Of a stretch of 64,000 bases of DNA, positions 46,651-58,909 are shown in pieces. The position numbers were made by a program, and so were the translations under genes. The stretch comes from Lichina pygmaea (lineage: Eukaryota > Ascomycota > Lichinomycetes > Lichinales > Lichinaceae): the NCBI GenBank assembly GCA_963422465.1, contig OY730169.1, positions 2,108,001 to 2,172,000 on the forward strand. Reading direction: 5' to 3'. The notes below the pieces were generated by a model, which saw only the letters and a program-made list of their open reading frames with translations, searched no databases and was not told the DNA's origin. The first letter of the stretch is position 1, and each line of letters opens with the position of its first letter.

Positions 46651-47482
46651 CTTGGCAGTGGCAAGGTCGAGCAATCATGTTGTAGGCAGGTTGTTGCAGG
46701 GCTGAGCAAGCAAAGCAGCGGGATGAATCCGAGAAGCCACCGTAGCTACCGTCATCGGGATGGGTGTCAAGCACGAAGCAGAGCCTCATCTTCGTCACAG
46801 GGGTGGCGGGGCACGCCGCGCATGTGATTGTCGGTCTCGGTTTCACGTTACCGGTATTCCGGCTGGTCCGATCTGTACGAGTACTGTACTTCCCTGGTTA
46901 GTCAGCAGCCGATGACGTGGGTAGAATGTGTCGAGACCAGGACGAAGGCGGTTGTGCCGGCTAAGCAAGAACTCTTAGCACCGCTTACGAGTAATTATAC
47001 GACCTTATGAACCCTTCACACTCGACTCAGGATAGAGACCTTTGTAGCATAGCCTCGAGAGATCTCGAGGCCGACCGTCATCAACAGCTAGTGCAAGGTG
47101 CTCGGGGATATCTGCAGATGATCTGGCCCCGAGGCGGCAACGGCTTTGGTGTTGGAACTGGTCATGGATCCGGTGGATCGAACCGTGTGGCATTCTCTAG
47201 TGCTTGACTATCTCATGCTCCGCCGAAGGATTCCGGTCGTAGCACCCGGCTAGGACGCACCGATCCCTCCAGTTGTCGTTTGCTGCTTGGCCCGTCTGTC
47301 TGACGAAGGACGACCGATCGCCGGCCGAGCTCCATCTTCCTCCTCTTCGCGTCTCCCTCCAGGTTACCCTCTCTTTCACATCTTCGCTTTCGATCTCCGA
47401 TAGTCGCCGAGAAATGTATACCACCGCATCGCTCGGAGCCCCCGGTCGTCTTCTTCCCCGGCAACGCCGCACGGCCTTCTTA
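46651..47482. other. Intergenic between Snt2 3' end and helicase start
   Basis: 832 bp. The left part should be the helicase promoter. No gene or clear repeat is seen. Short open frames lack family features. Confidence 0.45.
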
Positions 47483-48721
47483 TCAGGACAGTAGGTTTCT
47501 CAAAGACGGACTGGCACTGGCGCCGCTTGCCGTTCTCCTTTCGTAGCTTGGATGCGGCAGGGTCGTCGAGCTCGGTCCGAAGCCTGTACGTAGAGCCGTC
47601 GCGCTCGGTGTCGCCGGCTGCTCGAGCGGAACATGAGGGGCGGGAGGCCGTCGGTCCGTTACCGGAGCAGGCGCAGCCGAATTCGACTGTCGCGGCGGTG
47701 ATCCGGTCAGTGAATACGCTAGGATATTCTCTGTCGCGTGTGCCAACGGAGGCAGAGCTATCGTCGCCGTAGTCCCGTCATGGTTCAGCGGGATGTAGCG
47801 GTTGTTGGTCGACGCTGGCGCGACGTGGCTTGAAGAGAGCTGGACGGGGGAGTGAGCTGTTCCGTTGAGCTGACGATGATGATTTTGATGATGGTGGTGA
47901 TGATGCTGCACGTAGTGCCGAGAGTTCTCGCGCGTCCTCGACGGACGAGGGTCGATGGCTCGCTCCGCCGACGGGCCGATTCCGTTGGACTGGGGTGGCG
48001 ATGTGTAGGGCTGGTGATGAGGGGCCGGCGCCGACGCCGGTGCCGGTGGTGCCTGAACGGGCGCGACGGCCGGCGACGGATGGACCGAGGCGATGCCGTT
48101 GACCTCCGGGCCACGCGCAATGTCCGCAGAGGCTTGAGGGCCGCAGTCGAGCGAAGCGTGGGCCGAATGCCGCGCCGGCGTCGACGGAATCGGCGGAGCC
48201 GTATTCCGATGTGACGTCGAGCTGGGGGGCATCGAGGGCCAAGAAGCCTCGAGCGGCTTGAACGGCAGGGGAGTGTCGAGGAGGTGATAGGGATCCTTGA
48301 AGGTCTTGTGGTGGCATTTGTGACACTGGTGGAAGGGTACGGTCTCGACCGGGGTTCCGTACTGGAGCCGCTCGATCGTCTTCTCGATCGACCAGGCCGA
48401 GGATTCTCGAGTCGCGTAGACCGGTGCGAGGTCGTACGCGGTGACGTGCGCATCCTGACGATCGGCGCAGGAGCCGTCGTGGTAGTGGCAAGCGTCGTAG
48501 GGGTCGCCTGGGTTGCTGAGGAGGAGCGGAGGGTACGTGGCCGGATCGCAGGCGCAGCGGAAGAAGGTTCCTTCGAGGACGATGCCGAGGACGCGACGCC
48601 GTTGCGTGACGACGTACGTGCCCTTCCACCATCGCGGACTGAACTTGACGTTGCAGCTCAGACACCTCTTCTCCCAAACTCCGTTCGTCGTCTCGTCTCG
48701 CGCGGCGTCGGGCGCATGGGA

Positions 48722-48758
<37 letters not shown>

Positions 48759-50548
48759 TCGTCGTCGGCGGCATCGTCGGCCTTGACGCCGTTCCTCGAC
48801 GCCGTGTGCGACCCGTTCGCGGTGCCGGAGCCTCGTCGGTTGCCGTTGGCCGTGCCGTGGCTCTGCGCCAGCACCTTCGTCGACTGGGTGGCGAGGTTCG
48901 CCTTGCGGACGGTGCCCGTCAACGTGAGGTCGGCTTGCTTGTAGTTCCTCGCGTACATCTGCAGCGCGTTCAGCTCCGGATCCTCGGCCGTCTCCTCGAT
49001 GGGGTGCACGATCGTCTTGACGGCGTGCTCCTTGCACCAGACGGCGGCCACCATGAAGCCGGACTCGCCTCCGAGGGTGACGGTGTTGACCAGCTCTCGG
49101 CGGGAGCTCTTGACGGGCGTGATGTCGAAGCCCAGCGTGTAACCGGCTTTCTGGGCGCATCCGACGTGGACTGGCGACGGAGGAGGAGGGTTAGCTTGCC
49201 GACCGACAGCGTGGCCGGTCCGTCCGGGCCGGTTCGATCCGGCACTCCCTCCGCACTTACCTGGAGCGTGGCACTGGTGGCAAGGGACGCAGGCGCCCTC
49301 GCTCGTCTTGCAGAGCTTGCATACCTGCTCGAAGCGCGCCGACGGGATGGTACCGATCCCTTCCGAGGGCTCCAGTGCCTTTGCGTTGCCGAACTTCATC
49401 TCCGGGGTCCACAAGGCACAGCCGACGTGAACCCAGTTGTTCCCGGCCGTCCGTTTCAGAGGCTCCCGCGGGTTCGTCGGTCGATTCGTCTCCTCTTGCT
49501 TGCGATGGTAATACTCGGCCGCGGCGAGGGCCGATTCGCGCTCCGTCTTCTCCTTCTCCAGTTGCTTCTCCGTTCGTTTCTTGCCCGTCGGCTTTCGGTG
49601 TTCGACAAAGTCATACTCCGTGTGCCGCACCGGACAGAGAACGCATCGGTACGACTGTCAGGGGAAAAAATCCGCCCGAGTCAGTCAGCATAGATCGGGG
49701 AGGGAGGTGGGCCAAGACCTTCTTCCCCGGGGGGGGGGGGGTGGTTGCAGCCTAGACGTACCGTCGACACCTGGGGGTTCTTCTCGTTGGTACACGGATC
49801 GCACGTCCACTTGTTGGCCTGTCGCGGCTCGACGACGACGCCGTAGCAGTTTCGATGTACCGTCAGTCTGCATTCTTTGCACGAGAGGAGGTGCTGCTCG
49901 CCCGTGGGCTCGATCCGACCGCAGATGGCGCATGGCAGGACCTTCGGCTTCGGTATCTCGGGTACGGGTGAAGGCGGAACGACCTTCTCGACCGGCGTCT
50001 TCCCCTTCTTCTTCGATTCCTTCTTCGTCTTCTTCTGCTGCTGTTGCTGCTGCTGCGGTTGTTTCTTCTGCGGTGCGGGGGCCGGAGCCGGAGCGGCAAC
50101 GGGTGCGGTGGCGGAGACGGGGGTCTCGGACTTGGCCTTCCTGTTGCCGGGACTGTTTCTGGAGGTCGGAACTGCGGTATCCTTGTCGCGGACGATCTTT
50201 GCCTTCTTCTTGGGCGGCTCGCAGACGGCTTCGTCGGGGCTCTGCGCAGAGCTCGACCGGACAGCGGCCGTCGTCGCACCGGCACCGGCGCCGTTGGAGT
50301 CGCCGTGCGCGTCGGAGCCGCAGCCCGGTGCGACCAGTTCCTTGAGAAGCTCCTCGTCGATCCGGCGTTTCCACGCCTTGCCTCCACCCTGCGCGACCTT
50401 CTTGGCGACCTCGTCGATGTGTTCCCACTGGATGCCGTACCGGCGCCACAGGTCGCCGCAGCGGCGACAGAGCGCAACGAGGCCGTGGAAGCCCCTTTCC
50501 TTGCCGTTCGTTTTCGGACCGCTCTCGGTGCCGTTGCTATTGTTGTCG

Positions 50549-50580
<32 letters not shown>

Positions 50581-51197
50581 GCTGTCGTTGCCGTTGTTGC
50601 TCGCGATGATGGCGCCAGGAGCCGCTCCCGGAGCTCGTCGCCACTGCACGGAAATTCTTGTGCGACAGAACTTGCACTCGAAGCGTTTCTTCTTCTTCGC
50701 CGCCTTGGTCTCGTCGAAGGCCGAGTCGTCCTTGTCGTCGGCGACCTCGTCGAGCAGCTTCGAACCGTCGGCGCGCTTGGCCTCCTTCTTGCCGCGACGG
50801 CCTTCGAAGTTGCCCCAGACGTTCCTGCCCGCCGGCGTCTTCTTCCAGACGTAGTAGTAGCGGACGATGTCGGCGTGTTCGACGTGCGGGCTTCCCTGGG
50901 TCTTGACGTGCTTCGTCACGCTGTGGAGCTCGGATCCGTACTTGGCGACGGCCTCCTCGAACAGTCGCTTCGTCGCCTCGTCGAAATCGGGCTCCTTGAG
51001 GTCCTCTCGCGCGTCCAGTCTCTTCAGCCGCTTCAGCGACGGCTGCACCGCAAATTCGTTCTCGCATAGGATCCGGAGGGATTCGTCGAGGAGGTTGGTG
51101 GATTCGGCCGCGACGCCGATGCGGTCGGCCAGGCCCCGCGTCTTCTCGACGTAGCGATCGACGACGCCCTCGAGCTCGACGCGGCGGCGGCGACCGG

Positions 51198-51265
<68 letters not shown>

Positions 51266-53242
51266 GCGTGGTCCGGCATCTTGAACAGCAGCGTCGCCGT
51301 GCAGTCGGGGTCGTCCTCGGGTCGATCCTCGCCGCGTCGGAGGTAGCCCGGCGGTTCGTCCACCACCCATTTCGGTCGGCGCTCCTTGGCGAGCCTGTCG
51401 GCCTCCAAGGCGGCGATGGTGTCGCGGGTCAGCTTGGCGTCTCGTTTGCCGGCCGCGCCCTTGGCGTACTTCTTCTTGATCTCGGCCGCCTTGACGAACT
51501 CGAGCGGCCGGCCCGGCCACGGCGTGACGTTGGCCTGGTGCCGCGGTCCCAGACGCGAACTGGCGCGAGGGTAGATCCGATCGTCGTAGTCGAGGGCGTC
51601 CTCGACGCGGCAATGCTGGCCGAGGTATCGGTAGGGCCACAGCTTCGCGTGGGCCGACTGCTCGGCCGTGGCCGGATCGACCACGGCGGCGTCGCCGTCC
51701 GGGTCCGGGTCCGGGTCCGGGTCCGGGTCCGGGTCCGGGTCCGGGTCGGCGGCGCCGCGGCGGGACGACGCCGGGTCTTCCTCCTCGTCCTCCTCGAACA
51801 TCTCTTCCTCCTCGACCTCGGCCGAGTTCTCGTTGATGAGGGGCGTGTTGCGGGCCTCCAGCTTCTTCTCCTGGGCCCGACTGCAGGGACCGCAGGCCCA
51901 GGCGAAGCCACGGGACGGTTTCTTCAGCAGAGCCGGGCGGACGCAGTTCATGTGGTACGTCGACGAGCACACGGCGCACTGGACCGAGTCGTGGCTGGGG
52001 GTCGTACGAGAAGCGTCAGCGTACCGCCTTGCTCCGAAAAAAAGAGAGACTCCCGTTCACGTCGAAGGGGGGGGGAGGAAACCTACGTGGCACAGTAAGC
52101 GCCGCAGCGCTTGCAGGACTTGACGGCGCTCGTGAGCTCCTTGCCCCGTCCGATCTCGACGACGAGGTATCGCCATCGGTCGTCGAGGACCTTCTTGACG
52201 TGGGCCGGGACGTTGATGACCTGGCGGACGGGGACGACGTCGTAGTAGCGGTGGATGTACCGGTCGAAGAGCCGTTCGTACCAGAAGAAGTTGGCGGACT
52301 TGCGGTACTCGTCGACGTCGTCGATCTCGCTCCGATGCAGGATCTGACATCTTCCCCGGAGCGAGGTGAGCGGACACACGTCGGAGTGCATCGTCGCGAA
52401 GACGGTGCGGGTGTCGGCCACCTTGCGGTTGATGTCGCGAGGCCGGTAGTACCAGTTGACGCGGATGGAGTCGACCGCGAGATGCGGCTTGTTGTCGACG
52501 TGGAGGAACTCCATGATGCGGGCCAGGTAGTACGGTTCCCCCGGGGGCTCGGAGACGAGGTAGATGTGATCTGGACCACCACCGTCCACACGAGCGTCAG
52601 TCACACCGACGGCCGGAACAGGAGGCAGCAGGTCGGCGTTCGCAGCATTGCGCTTCACGCCGACCAAACCCTCCGATACGAGCGTGGTCGGGACGAGAGG
52701 CGGACGTACCGTTGACCCGAAGGCTGGTGCCGTCGTCGGCCTCGAGGGCTCCGTGCTCGAGATGTCTCCGGCACTTGTCGAATGTCAGCATGTTGGAGGG
52801 ACGCGGCGCGGTCGACGGCGCGATGGCGGCGGCGGCGGCGGCGGCGGCGGCAGCGGCAGCGGCGGCGCCTCGCTTCTTCGTCGGCTTGGACGCCGGCGCG
52901 GCTTCGGTCTCGTCGTGCCGGGACCGATGGTGAGCGGCCGCCTTCTCGGCGCCACCGATCTTGCGTCTCTTCGGAGGCCGAGGATGAGCGTCGTTCGAGG
53001 AATCGGCCGCGGCGGGCTCCTTCGACGTGGCCGACGGGGCCGAGCCACCGTTGACGGCGGCGTGCTCGAGGGCGGCCGAGGACCGCCGGGTGCTGACGCC
53101 CGGCATGGGGCGCTCTGGCGCTTGGACCGGCTGGCTTCTCTTCTCGCCGGTGCGTGACTGCTTTTTCGGCTCGGTCCGGTGGTGCTGGTGTTGCTGCTGC
53201 TGGTGTTGCTGCTGCTGCTGCTGCTGTCGTTGGCGGTGGTTG

Positions 53243-53280
<38 letters not shown>

Positions 53281-53703
53281 GTGATTGTGACTGTGCTTTT
53301 GGGCCGTGCTGGTGCCGTTGGGCTCGTTGTCGGTGTCGGCGTCCTTATCCTCGGCGTAGTTTGGTCTCGTGCCACCGGTCCGGTTGCGAGAACGCGTGCC
53401 GTACGGCGATGCGGTGCTTGCGGTGGTGGTGGTGGTGGTGGTGGTGGTGGTGGCGCCGGCGGCCATGTTGGAGGGGTGGTCGTGCGTGGACGGATCCGAG
53501 GTGAAGGAAGTCGAGGTTGTGGGCTGCATGTCTTGTGACGGCGTCACGATCAGCTTGATCCGCATCCGGTCTGAATTCGGCGGGGACGTCGTGCGTGGCC
53601 GCGGCTCCGTCGTCGCGCCGCTGGCGTCCTGGCCCCTGCCGGGCTCGAGCAACGAGGCCGAGTCTGGTGATTCACTCGAAGACCCCTCGGCGTCGTCGGC
53701 CAT
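47483..53703 (-). CDS. SNT2: Snt2-like BAH/PHD/ELM2/SANT chromatin regulator
   Basis: Nuclear histone-reading protein. Yeast Snt2 works with Ecm5 and Rpd3; filamentous homologues affect growth and stress responses. Exons 53703-52710, 52570-52087, 51994-49762, 49654-49261 and 49170-47483 join to 1930 residues. Domain order: disordered amino end with His, Gln and Ala runs; BAH (about 332-455, from DHIYLVSEPPGEPYYLARI); PHD (about 485-535, CAVCSSTYHMNC); ELM2-like (about 625-730); SANT-like (near 875, DIVRYYYVWKKT); GATA-like finger (CKFCRTRISVQWRR, near 931); PHD (about 1180-1225); extended PHD (about 1240-1440, CVLCPVRHTEYDF to WVHVGCALWTP); a second GATA-like pair (CLSCNVKFSPRWW, near 1539); disordered Pro/Ser tail. 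The 90-base last intron is in frame and stop-free. More introns may hide in the tail. Confidence 0.88.
51201..51266 (-). repeat. (GTC)n microsatellite encoding poly-Asp in Snt2
   Basis: About 22 perfect GTC units on the plus strand, read as GAC on the coding strand. This gives a 22-residue aspartate run after the ELM2-like region. Confidence 0.95.
51697..51747 (-). repeat. Hexamer (GTCCGG)n encoding Asp-Pro repeats in Snt2
   Basis: Eight copies of GTCCGG are read on the coding strand as Pro-Asp dipeptides. The array lies in the acidic linker between the first PHD finger and the ELM2-like region. Confidence 0.95.
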
Positions 53704-55421
53704 GGCTCGGTGAGCCTCCTCCGCCTTCCTTGTCGTGAGGAGTCACGCCTCTCTCGCGTCCTCTGCCACGGCGGCGCCGGGCAGTCGGCGGCGTCGTCGG
53801 AGCGGGCAGGCCCGTCGTGGACAGTACTAGTAGTGCAGGCTTCCTGCGTGGCTCTTCGACAGGAAGAGCGGCGGTGCCGATGCAGAAGCAAAGGGGGGGG
53901 GGGGGGGGGGGGGGGGGGCCGGCAGCGTGATCCAGGGTCGAAAGGTCGACGGTGGCGGCGACGTGCACGAGGGAGAGAGCCTGGAAGGCAAGTGCTGAGG
54001 GACGAAGGAGCGGGTCGGGAAGGCTATGGGTCGAGCGCAAATGATGCAGCTCTGCCAGCGTGATAGTACCCCGTACGCAGGCACGTACGGTACTGTCCGT
54101 ACGTACCGCTGGGCCAGGTACTCCCTATCGAAGCTTGGCCGCCGGTGCGGTCCAAGGCGCCGGTTAGCGCACCCACTCGACTTACGGAGGTCCACGTCTT
54201 GCGCCGCAGACCCCTCCAACCGCGTGCTACCGCCGCCGCCGGTTGGCGCTCTCCTGGGTGCGTGGTCGGGTCAGGACTCAACGATCGAGGCGCCCAGGAC
54301 CCGACGACAGGTCCGATATCGTCCGTCGTTTGGGCCTCGCAGCCCGGCCGAGTCGAACGGGACGCAGTGGGCCTGGGAAGGGGCTGGACCGGGGACGAGA
54401 CGCCTGGGCTGGAGAAGATGATGGCAGGCTGGTGGAATGGCGGCCATCGATCACGAGGGCGATGTACGGTACGTAGTGAGACTCTTTGTGCATTCGTACA
54501 TCACGTCTACTCCTGATTCTTACTCATGTACGGCAATACTCCGTACGTACGTACGTAGCTCCGTACTCCGTACGGAAGTAGGCTCGAGCCCTAAGAGGGC
54601 CTGATCTCGCTGAAGTCGCCCCCCTCCAGATCCGGTCGTCTCGGACAGGAAAGCGACGACAAGGCTCGGCGTCCCTGATCGAGACGGCTTCGTCCGTCAA
54701 TCTCTTAGCGCAGGCGCCGTCTATGCACGTCTTCTTCTCGGAACTCTGTAAGTTAATTGCTGTAGGGACGTATCACGGTCGCACGGCACAAGTCTGTGTG
54801 CGGTCCCGTACGGAATCAACTTTTGTTACGTCCGTCGAGCCGTTAGTGATGCGACTGCAGTATCGCGGAGGACCGTCGATCTGGTCGCGTTACTTGTGCG
54901 CATCGCGACCGACAGCATGTAGGGGCGTGCGCAGACTTTTGTCGCGACACTGTATCTACAGGGGTACTTCCGTACGTGTTGGGCGTCAAATGCCCGCGGG
55001 TGTCCTGGTTGGCCAGGGTAGTACTCCCTGTCGAGGTCACTCTGGCTCTACACTTTGCTCCTCGCGTGGGTTCTCTGCGCTAGAGCGCCGAGAGTCTTAT
55101 CAGATAGATACAGATCGCCCGTGTACCCTAGCAGAGCGCCAACTCGAGGTCTTGGCACTGATTACGTAATCTGGCAGCGGTCCCTCCACAACCTCAGCAG
55201 CTGACACCAGCACCAAACTTCCCCCTTCCTCCCTTCTCCCCCACCGTCTGTTTGTCTCTAGGTTTTTTTCTGTGTTCGGATCAAAGAAAGGTGCATGAAA
55301 TGTGCCACTCACCCTTGCTTGCTTTACATGCTGTACGGAAGTTGTTTCGGTAGAGTCAGAGTGGTTCTGTGCGACCAGGTACGGACGGAAGTATGGGTGG
55401 TCCGTTCCACCTTACGTAGTA
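53704..55421. other. Intergenic, 5' of Snt2, G run and GTAC palindromes
   Basis: 1.7 kb with no recognised gene. A 26-base G run lies at 53893-53918, 190 bp before the Snt2 start codon. GTAC palindromes are dense at 54065-54115 and 54530-54585. The right edge abuts the TA-flanked TIR element. Confidence 0.5.
53893..53918 (+). repeat. G homopolymer, 26 bases
   Basis: Longest homopolymer in the window, located in the probable 5' leader or promoter of the Snt2 gene (C run on the coding strand). Confidence 0.95.
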
Positions 55422-56228
55422 CCCGTGCTGTGGGGGGGGGGGGGGGGGGTGATACCCCCCTCTTACCAACCTGCGGTACGTCCAGAACACCCCGTCCCAT
55501 AGAGGGGTATCTGACAGTCCAACGCCGGATTCTCGACAACTATAGCTCTACACCACAATGACTGAATCAAAATCTAACCAGCTCATTTGATTCCGCTACT
55601 TCTGCTCTATAATCTCTGAGATTATAGACTTCTTCCTGGTAGTGCTGAGAAGTTGCGATGGTTATTACTCAAGGATAGATTTCCAACAACATCAATTTGA
55701 AATGCCTGGAAATCTATAGAACAACAACAACATAGCAATTTGGATGTGCGCATCTGGTTCCCCTGCTCTTCTAGTACAATCTCCTAAGTTGCAAGCTCTT
55801 CCTGGTTTTTCTGGTGTTGCTGAGTTGCTGTTACGGCCTGACTGGTCTGGATAGTGGTCTAGTATCACCTTCTCACGAGAGCTCACTTCTCTGACTAATA
55901 CGTACTGTACACGTGTTTTCTCCTCTCGGAGTCATTGCTCTGGAACATCAAGATATTTGGCTAGCTTTGAGATAGTAGCTTTCTTGTTGTTGGGGATGGA
56001 ATCTATGGCCTTGATGATGCAGGCCTCAACCTCCATGTACAATTTGGCCATGTTGCTATGGAGTTGTGGTAGATTGAAACTGACAACTATCAACAAATTG
56101 GCTAGCCGGCGCTGAACCGGATCCGGCGTTGGACTGTCAGACACCCTCCATGGGACGGAGTGTTCTGGACGTACGTATGTACCGTATGTTGGTAAGAGGG
56201 AAGTATGCCCCCCCCCCATTGGCACGGG
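55422..56228 (-). mobile_element. Non-autonomous TIR element with pogo-type transposase remnant (element 1)
   Basis: An 807 bp element bounded by TA on both sides (55420-55421 and 56229-56230). Inverted repeats of roughly 100 bp run inward from CCCGTGC at each end (55422-55530 and 56121-56228), including a G/C run of unequal length and the shared block TCTGACAGTCCAACGCCGGAT. On the minus strand, 56051-55932 encodes a 39-residue fragment with AIDSIPNNKKATISKLAKYL and DVPEQ, resembling the psq-type helix-turn-helix of pogo/Fot1 transposases, then a stop. No DDE catalytic region is present. TA target duplication and family follow general Tc1/mariner/pogo knowledge. Confidence 0.78.
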
Positions 56229-57326
56229 TACCCCTGTCTTACAGTACGTATACTGACACCTCAGTCTACCCCTGGTACATGCAAAAATCCCACAGATATC
56301 AAGGCCGATGACCAATTTACCCGCCGGTGTTTTCCACAGCTTTTCGTCTTGGTAGAGCTTTTGCGGCGAGCGGCGGAGACTTTTTCCCAGCTCGGTCTCA
56401 TACGAGTGTTTCGTGCTGTCCGTCGCGTGGTGAGGGCGGATGACAAATCAGCTATCGAGAAAGGTTTTTCCGTGCCGAGGACACGGGCCATAAGAAGGAG
56501 CCTTTTCGCCTTTTTCTAAGAGGACTAGGAATCTAGGAGGCTGATGGAGCTCTATTGACTCGGTCTAGAGTTCTCCGTGAGGTCCTGCCGTACGGTAGAT
56601 CGGTAGGGCAGTAGTAGTTCTGTCTCGTCGCCCTATGCCCATTGTAGGCTGGATCCGCCGAGTCCCTAGCGTCTTTTTCTTGTGTGCGTGTCCAACTGAC
56701 GTGATATCTGATGTGCCCTCTGACATCGCTGGTGGCCACACACATGGTGGTTTTGGAAAAGGTTGAGGGTCGGCTTGCCGAGGGCGCCCCCGGTCGGGCT
56801 ACTGTACGTTACGGTGATTAGGCTGTGGACCCGCCCCCGAGGACGAAACATCTCACCCTGGCGGGACCGGACGGTAGATGCTGAGTCACCATAGACAGCA
56901 GACTCTATGGCGGAGAACCTTCCACCATGTGATCAAGGTGACCGGGAAGGAAAGAGGGGAGCACCAGCTTGAATGACCATGTGGATGGCTATTGTGATGA
57001 TGATGATGACAACCAGGGCAAGACGACAATAGTAGTAATACACGCTAGACTTCAATCTACTCTGCATACTATCAACAAGTCTTTTGTCGACGACGACAAT
57101 GATGACGACAATGTCGTTCCCCGTAACCAAGCGCTACAATGCAGTGCAATCGATGACCAGTAGAGACAGTATACAAGTGACAATGTCAGCAACATCCCGC
57201 TTGGAGATCTCGCCGCCTCCTCTCTCCTTCTTCCGTCGAACCATCACTTTAGGAGGAAAGATGATGATGATGATGACGCCAAAACGACATTGCTTCCAAG
57301 AAAGATGCACGACGCCCGAGACACGT
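56229..57326. other. Intergenic between TIR element and Erv46 3' end
   Basis: 1.1 kb with no recognised gene. Short GAT-repeat tracts lie near 56995-57010 and 57262-57276. The right end should contain the Erv46 3' untranslated region. Confidence 0.45.
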
Positions 57327-58909
57327 CTAAGATTGGTGCAGCTTCTTGATCCTGGCCACGCCCTCGTACAGGGCGCGATCGATGGCGGCGGCGACGGTGA
57401 GCGTGCCGCCGATGATGGCGCACACGCCCGTCAGGAACCCCGTGAACGTCTTGGTCCGCATCTCGCGGTTGATGACTTTCATCGGCGAGATGTCCTGCGA
57501 AGCAAGAACTCTTGGGTCAGACCGGTTCGAGAGAGGGAAGATACGTGGGGGTGGGACGATGAAGGGAAAGGACGTGTTCTCTCGAGACCGTGAGGGACCG
57601 ATGGGGCTTTGAAGACTCACGTATGAGAAGAAGACCCCCGGGATGCCGCCCTGAGCGTGCATCCTCTCCTTGTGGCCCTCCTTGGAGTCGTCCCCGCCCG
57701 TCAGGCTGCGCTTGTGGCTCGTGACCGAATACTGATGCGTCTCGACGCTGCCGTCGAAGCCGTGGCCGTAGTCGCCGATGTCGATGTACTCGTCCGGTAT
57801 GTCCTTGAGCCACTCGAGCAGGCTGCCGCTGGGGCCGTGATGGTTGCGCTCCCAGCCCAGCGCCAGGTACGACGTCGGCACCACCTTGACGAAGTACATG
57901 TAGTTGTAGAAGATGTCGTCCGTCACCTGCTTCGTGCCGTCGAGCGGGTTGATGTGGTGGCTGGTCCACACGCTCTGCTTGCCCTCGACCTTCTTGACCA
58001 CCGCCTCGGGCAGCTCCGGCCCGAAGCGCAGTTCGTGGATGTCGTGCGTGAACGTGTGCTTCGCCTCCGCCGGCGTCTCCATGTAGTTGTTGAGGTCGTG
58101 CACGTGCACGGCCCCGTTGCTGAAGCTGCGCCCCGGCGCGAAGTGGAAGTTGCCCACGACCTTGTTGACCCGGATCCCGCCTTCGACCCGACAGCCTTCT
58201 CTGCGCTGTTCGTCGAGCCGCTTCCCGTACCCTTCGCGCTCGCACTGCTCGACGTTGTCGCCGCGCCCGAACGCCCACGAGTTCTGCGCGTACGCCTCGC
58301 GTACCTCGTCGCAGCTGTTGCAGCAGCCCGACTTCTTGGCCGACGGTGGCGATTGCGCGCCGTAGCACTGTCCGCAGTAGTTGGGGTCCAGATGCGACGC
58401 CGAGTCCTCCTCCGAGTGGCTTGGAAGCCAGCTTTAGTGATGCTTCCGACAAACCGTCGCGTCCGAGTCGACTTACAGATCCAGGGCCTTGACATCGATG
58501 ACGCGACCGCCCTCCGACTGCGGTGCCAGTCGGACCTTGCTCACGCCGTGCATGATGCCCGTCTGCTGCTCGCCCGAGACGTCCATGACGTCCAGCGTGA
58601 GAAGCTCACACGGCAACAGCGGAAAGCTGATGTTCAGGTGGATCTCCATCTTCTCCCCTGCCCGACCGACGATCAGCACCATCGCGGGGTTTCTCTGTGC
58701 GACCAGCATCTCGTACCTCTGCCTTTGTCTACGATCAACTCCGGATGCACATCTATCCGACGATAGTCCGCCCATTCTCCCCACAACAGATACAGTACCA
58801 CGAGCAACGACGTGATGGTGACAACACCGCCCGAGGTCGTACGTATTCGGGCATCTTCAACGGTCTTCGTGAAGGCATCGAGCCGGCTGAAGCGGGGTTT
58901 GGCAGGCAT
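57327..58909 (-). CDS. ERV46: COPII vesicle cargo receptor Erv46
   Basis: ER-Golgi cycling membrane protein that works with Erv41 in retrieval of ER residents. Exons 58909-58717, 58657-58477, 58419-57621 and 57494-57327 join to 446 residues. Transmembrane segment 1 is at about residues 29-45 (VVTITSLLVVLYLLW) and segment 2 near the carboxyl end (FTGFLTGVCAIIGGTLTVAA, about 405-425), leaving a large lumenal domain. Diagnostic sequence includes NISFPLLPCELLTLDVMDVS, the Cys-rich NYCGQCYGA and CCNSC, VGNFHFAPGRSF and the HVHDLN motif. The tail IKKLHQS is basic and cytosolic, as needed for coat binding; a classical di-phenylalanine was not seen. It diverges from MEX67. Confidence 0.94.

Noticed and set aside
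48284-49693. 469-codon open frame on the plus strand
   Set aside because: Antisense to Snt2 with Gly/Val/Arg-rich composition; explained by GC-biased codons.
56261-56491. 76-codon minus-strand frame beside TIR element 1
   Set aside because: Considered as a transposase piece, but no catalytic or DNA-binding motif is visible and it lies outside the TIRs.
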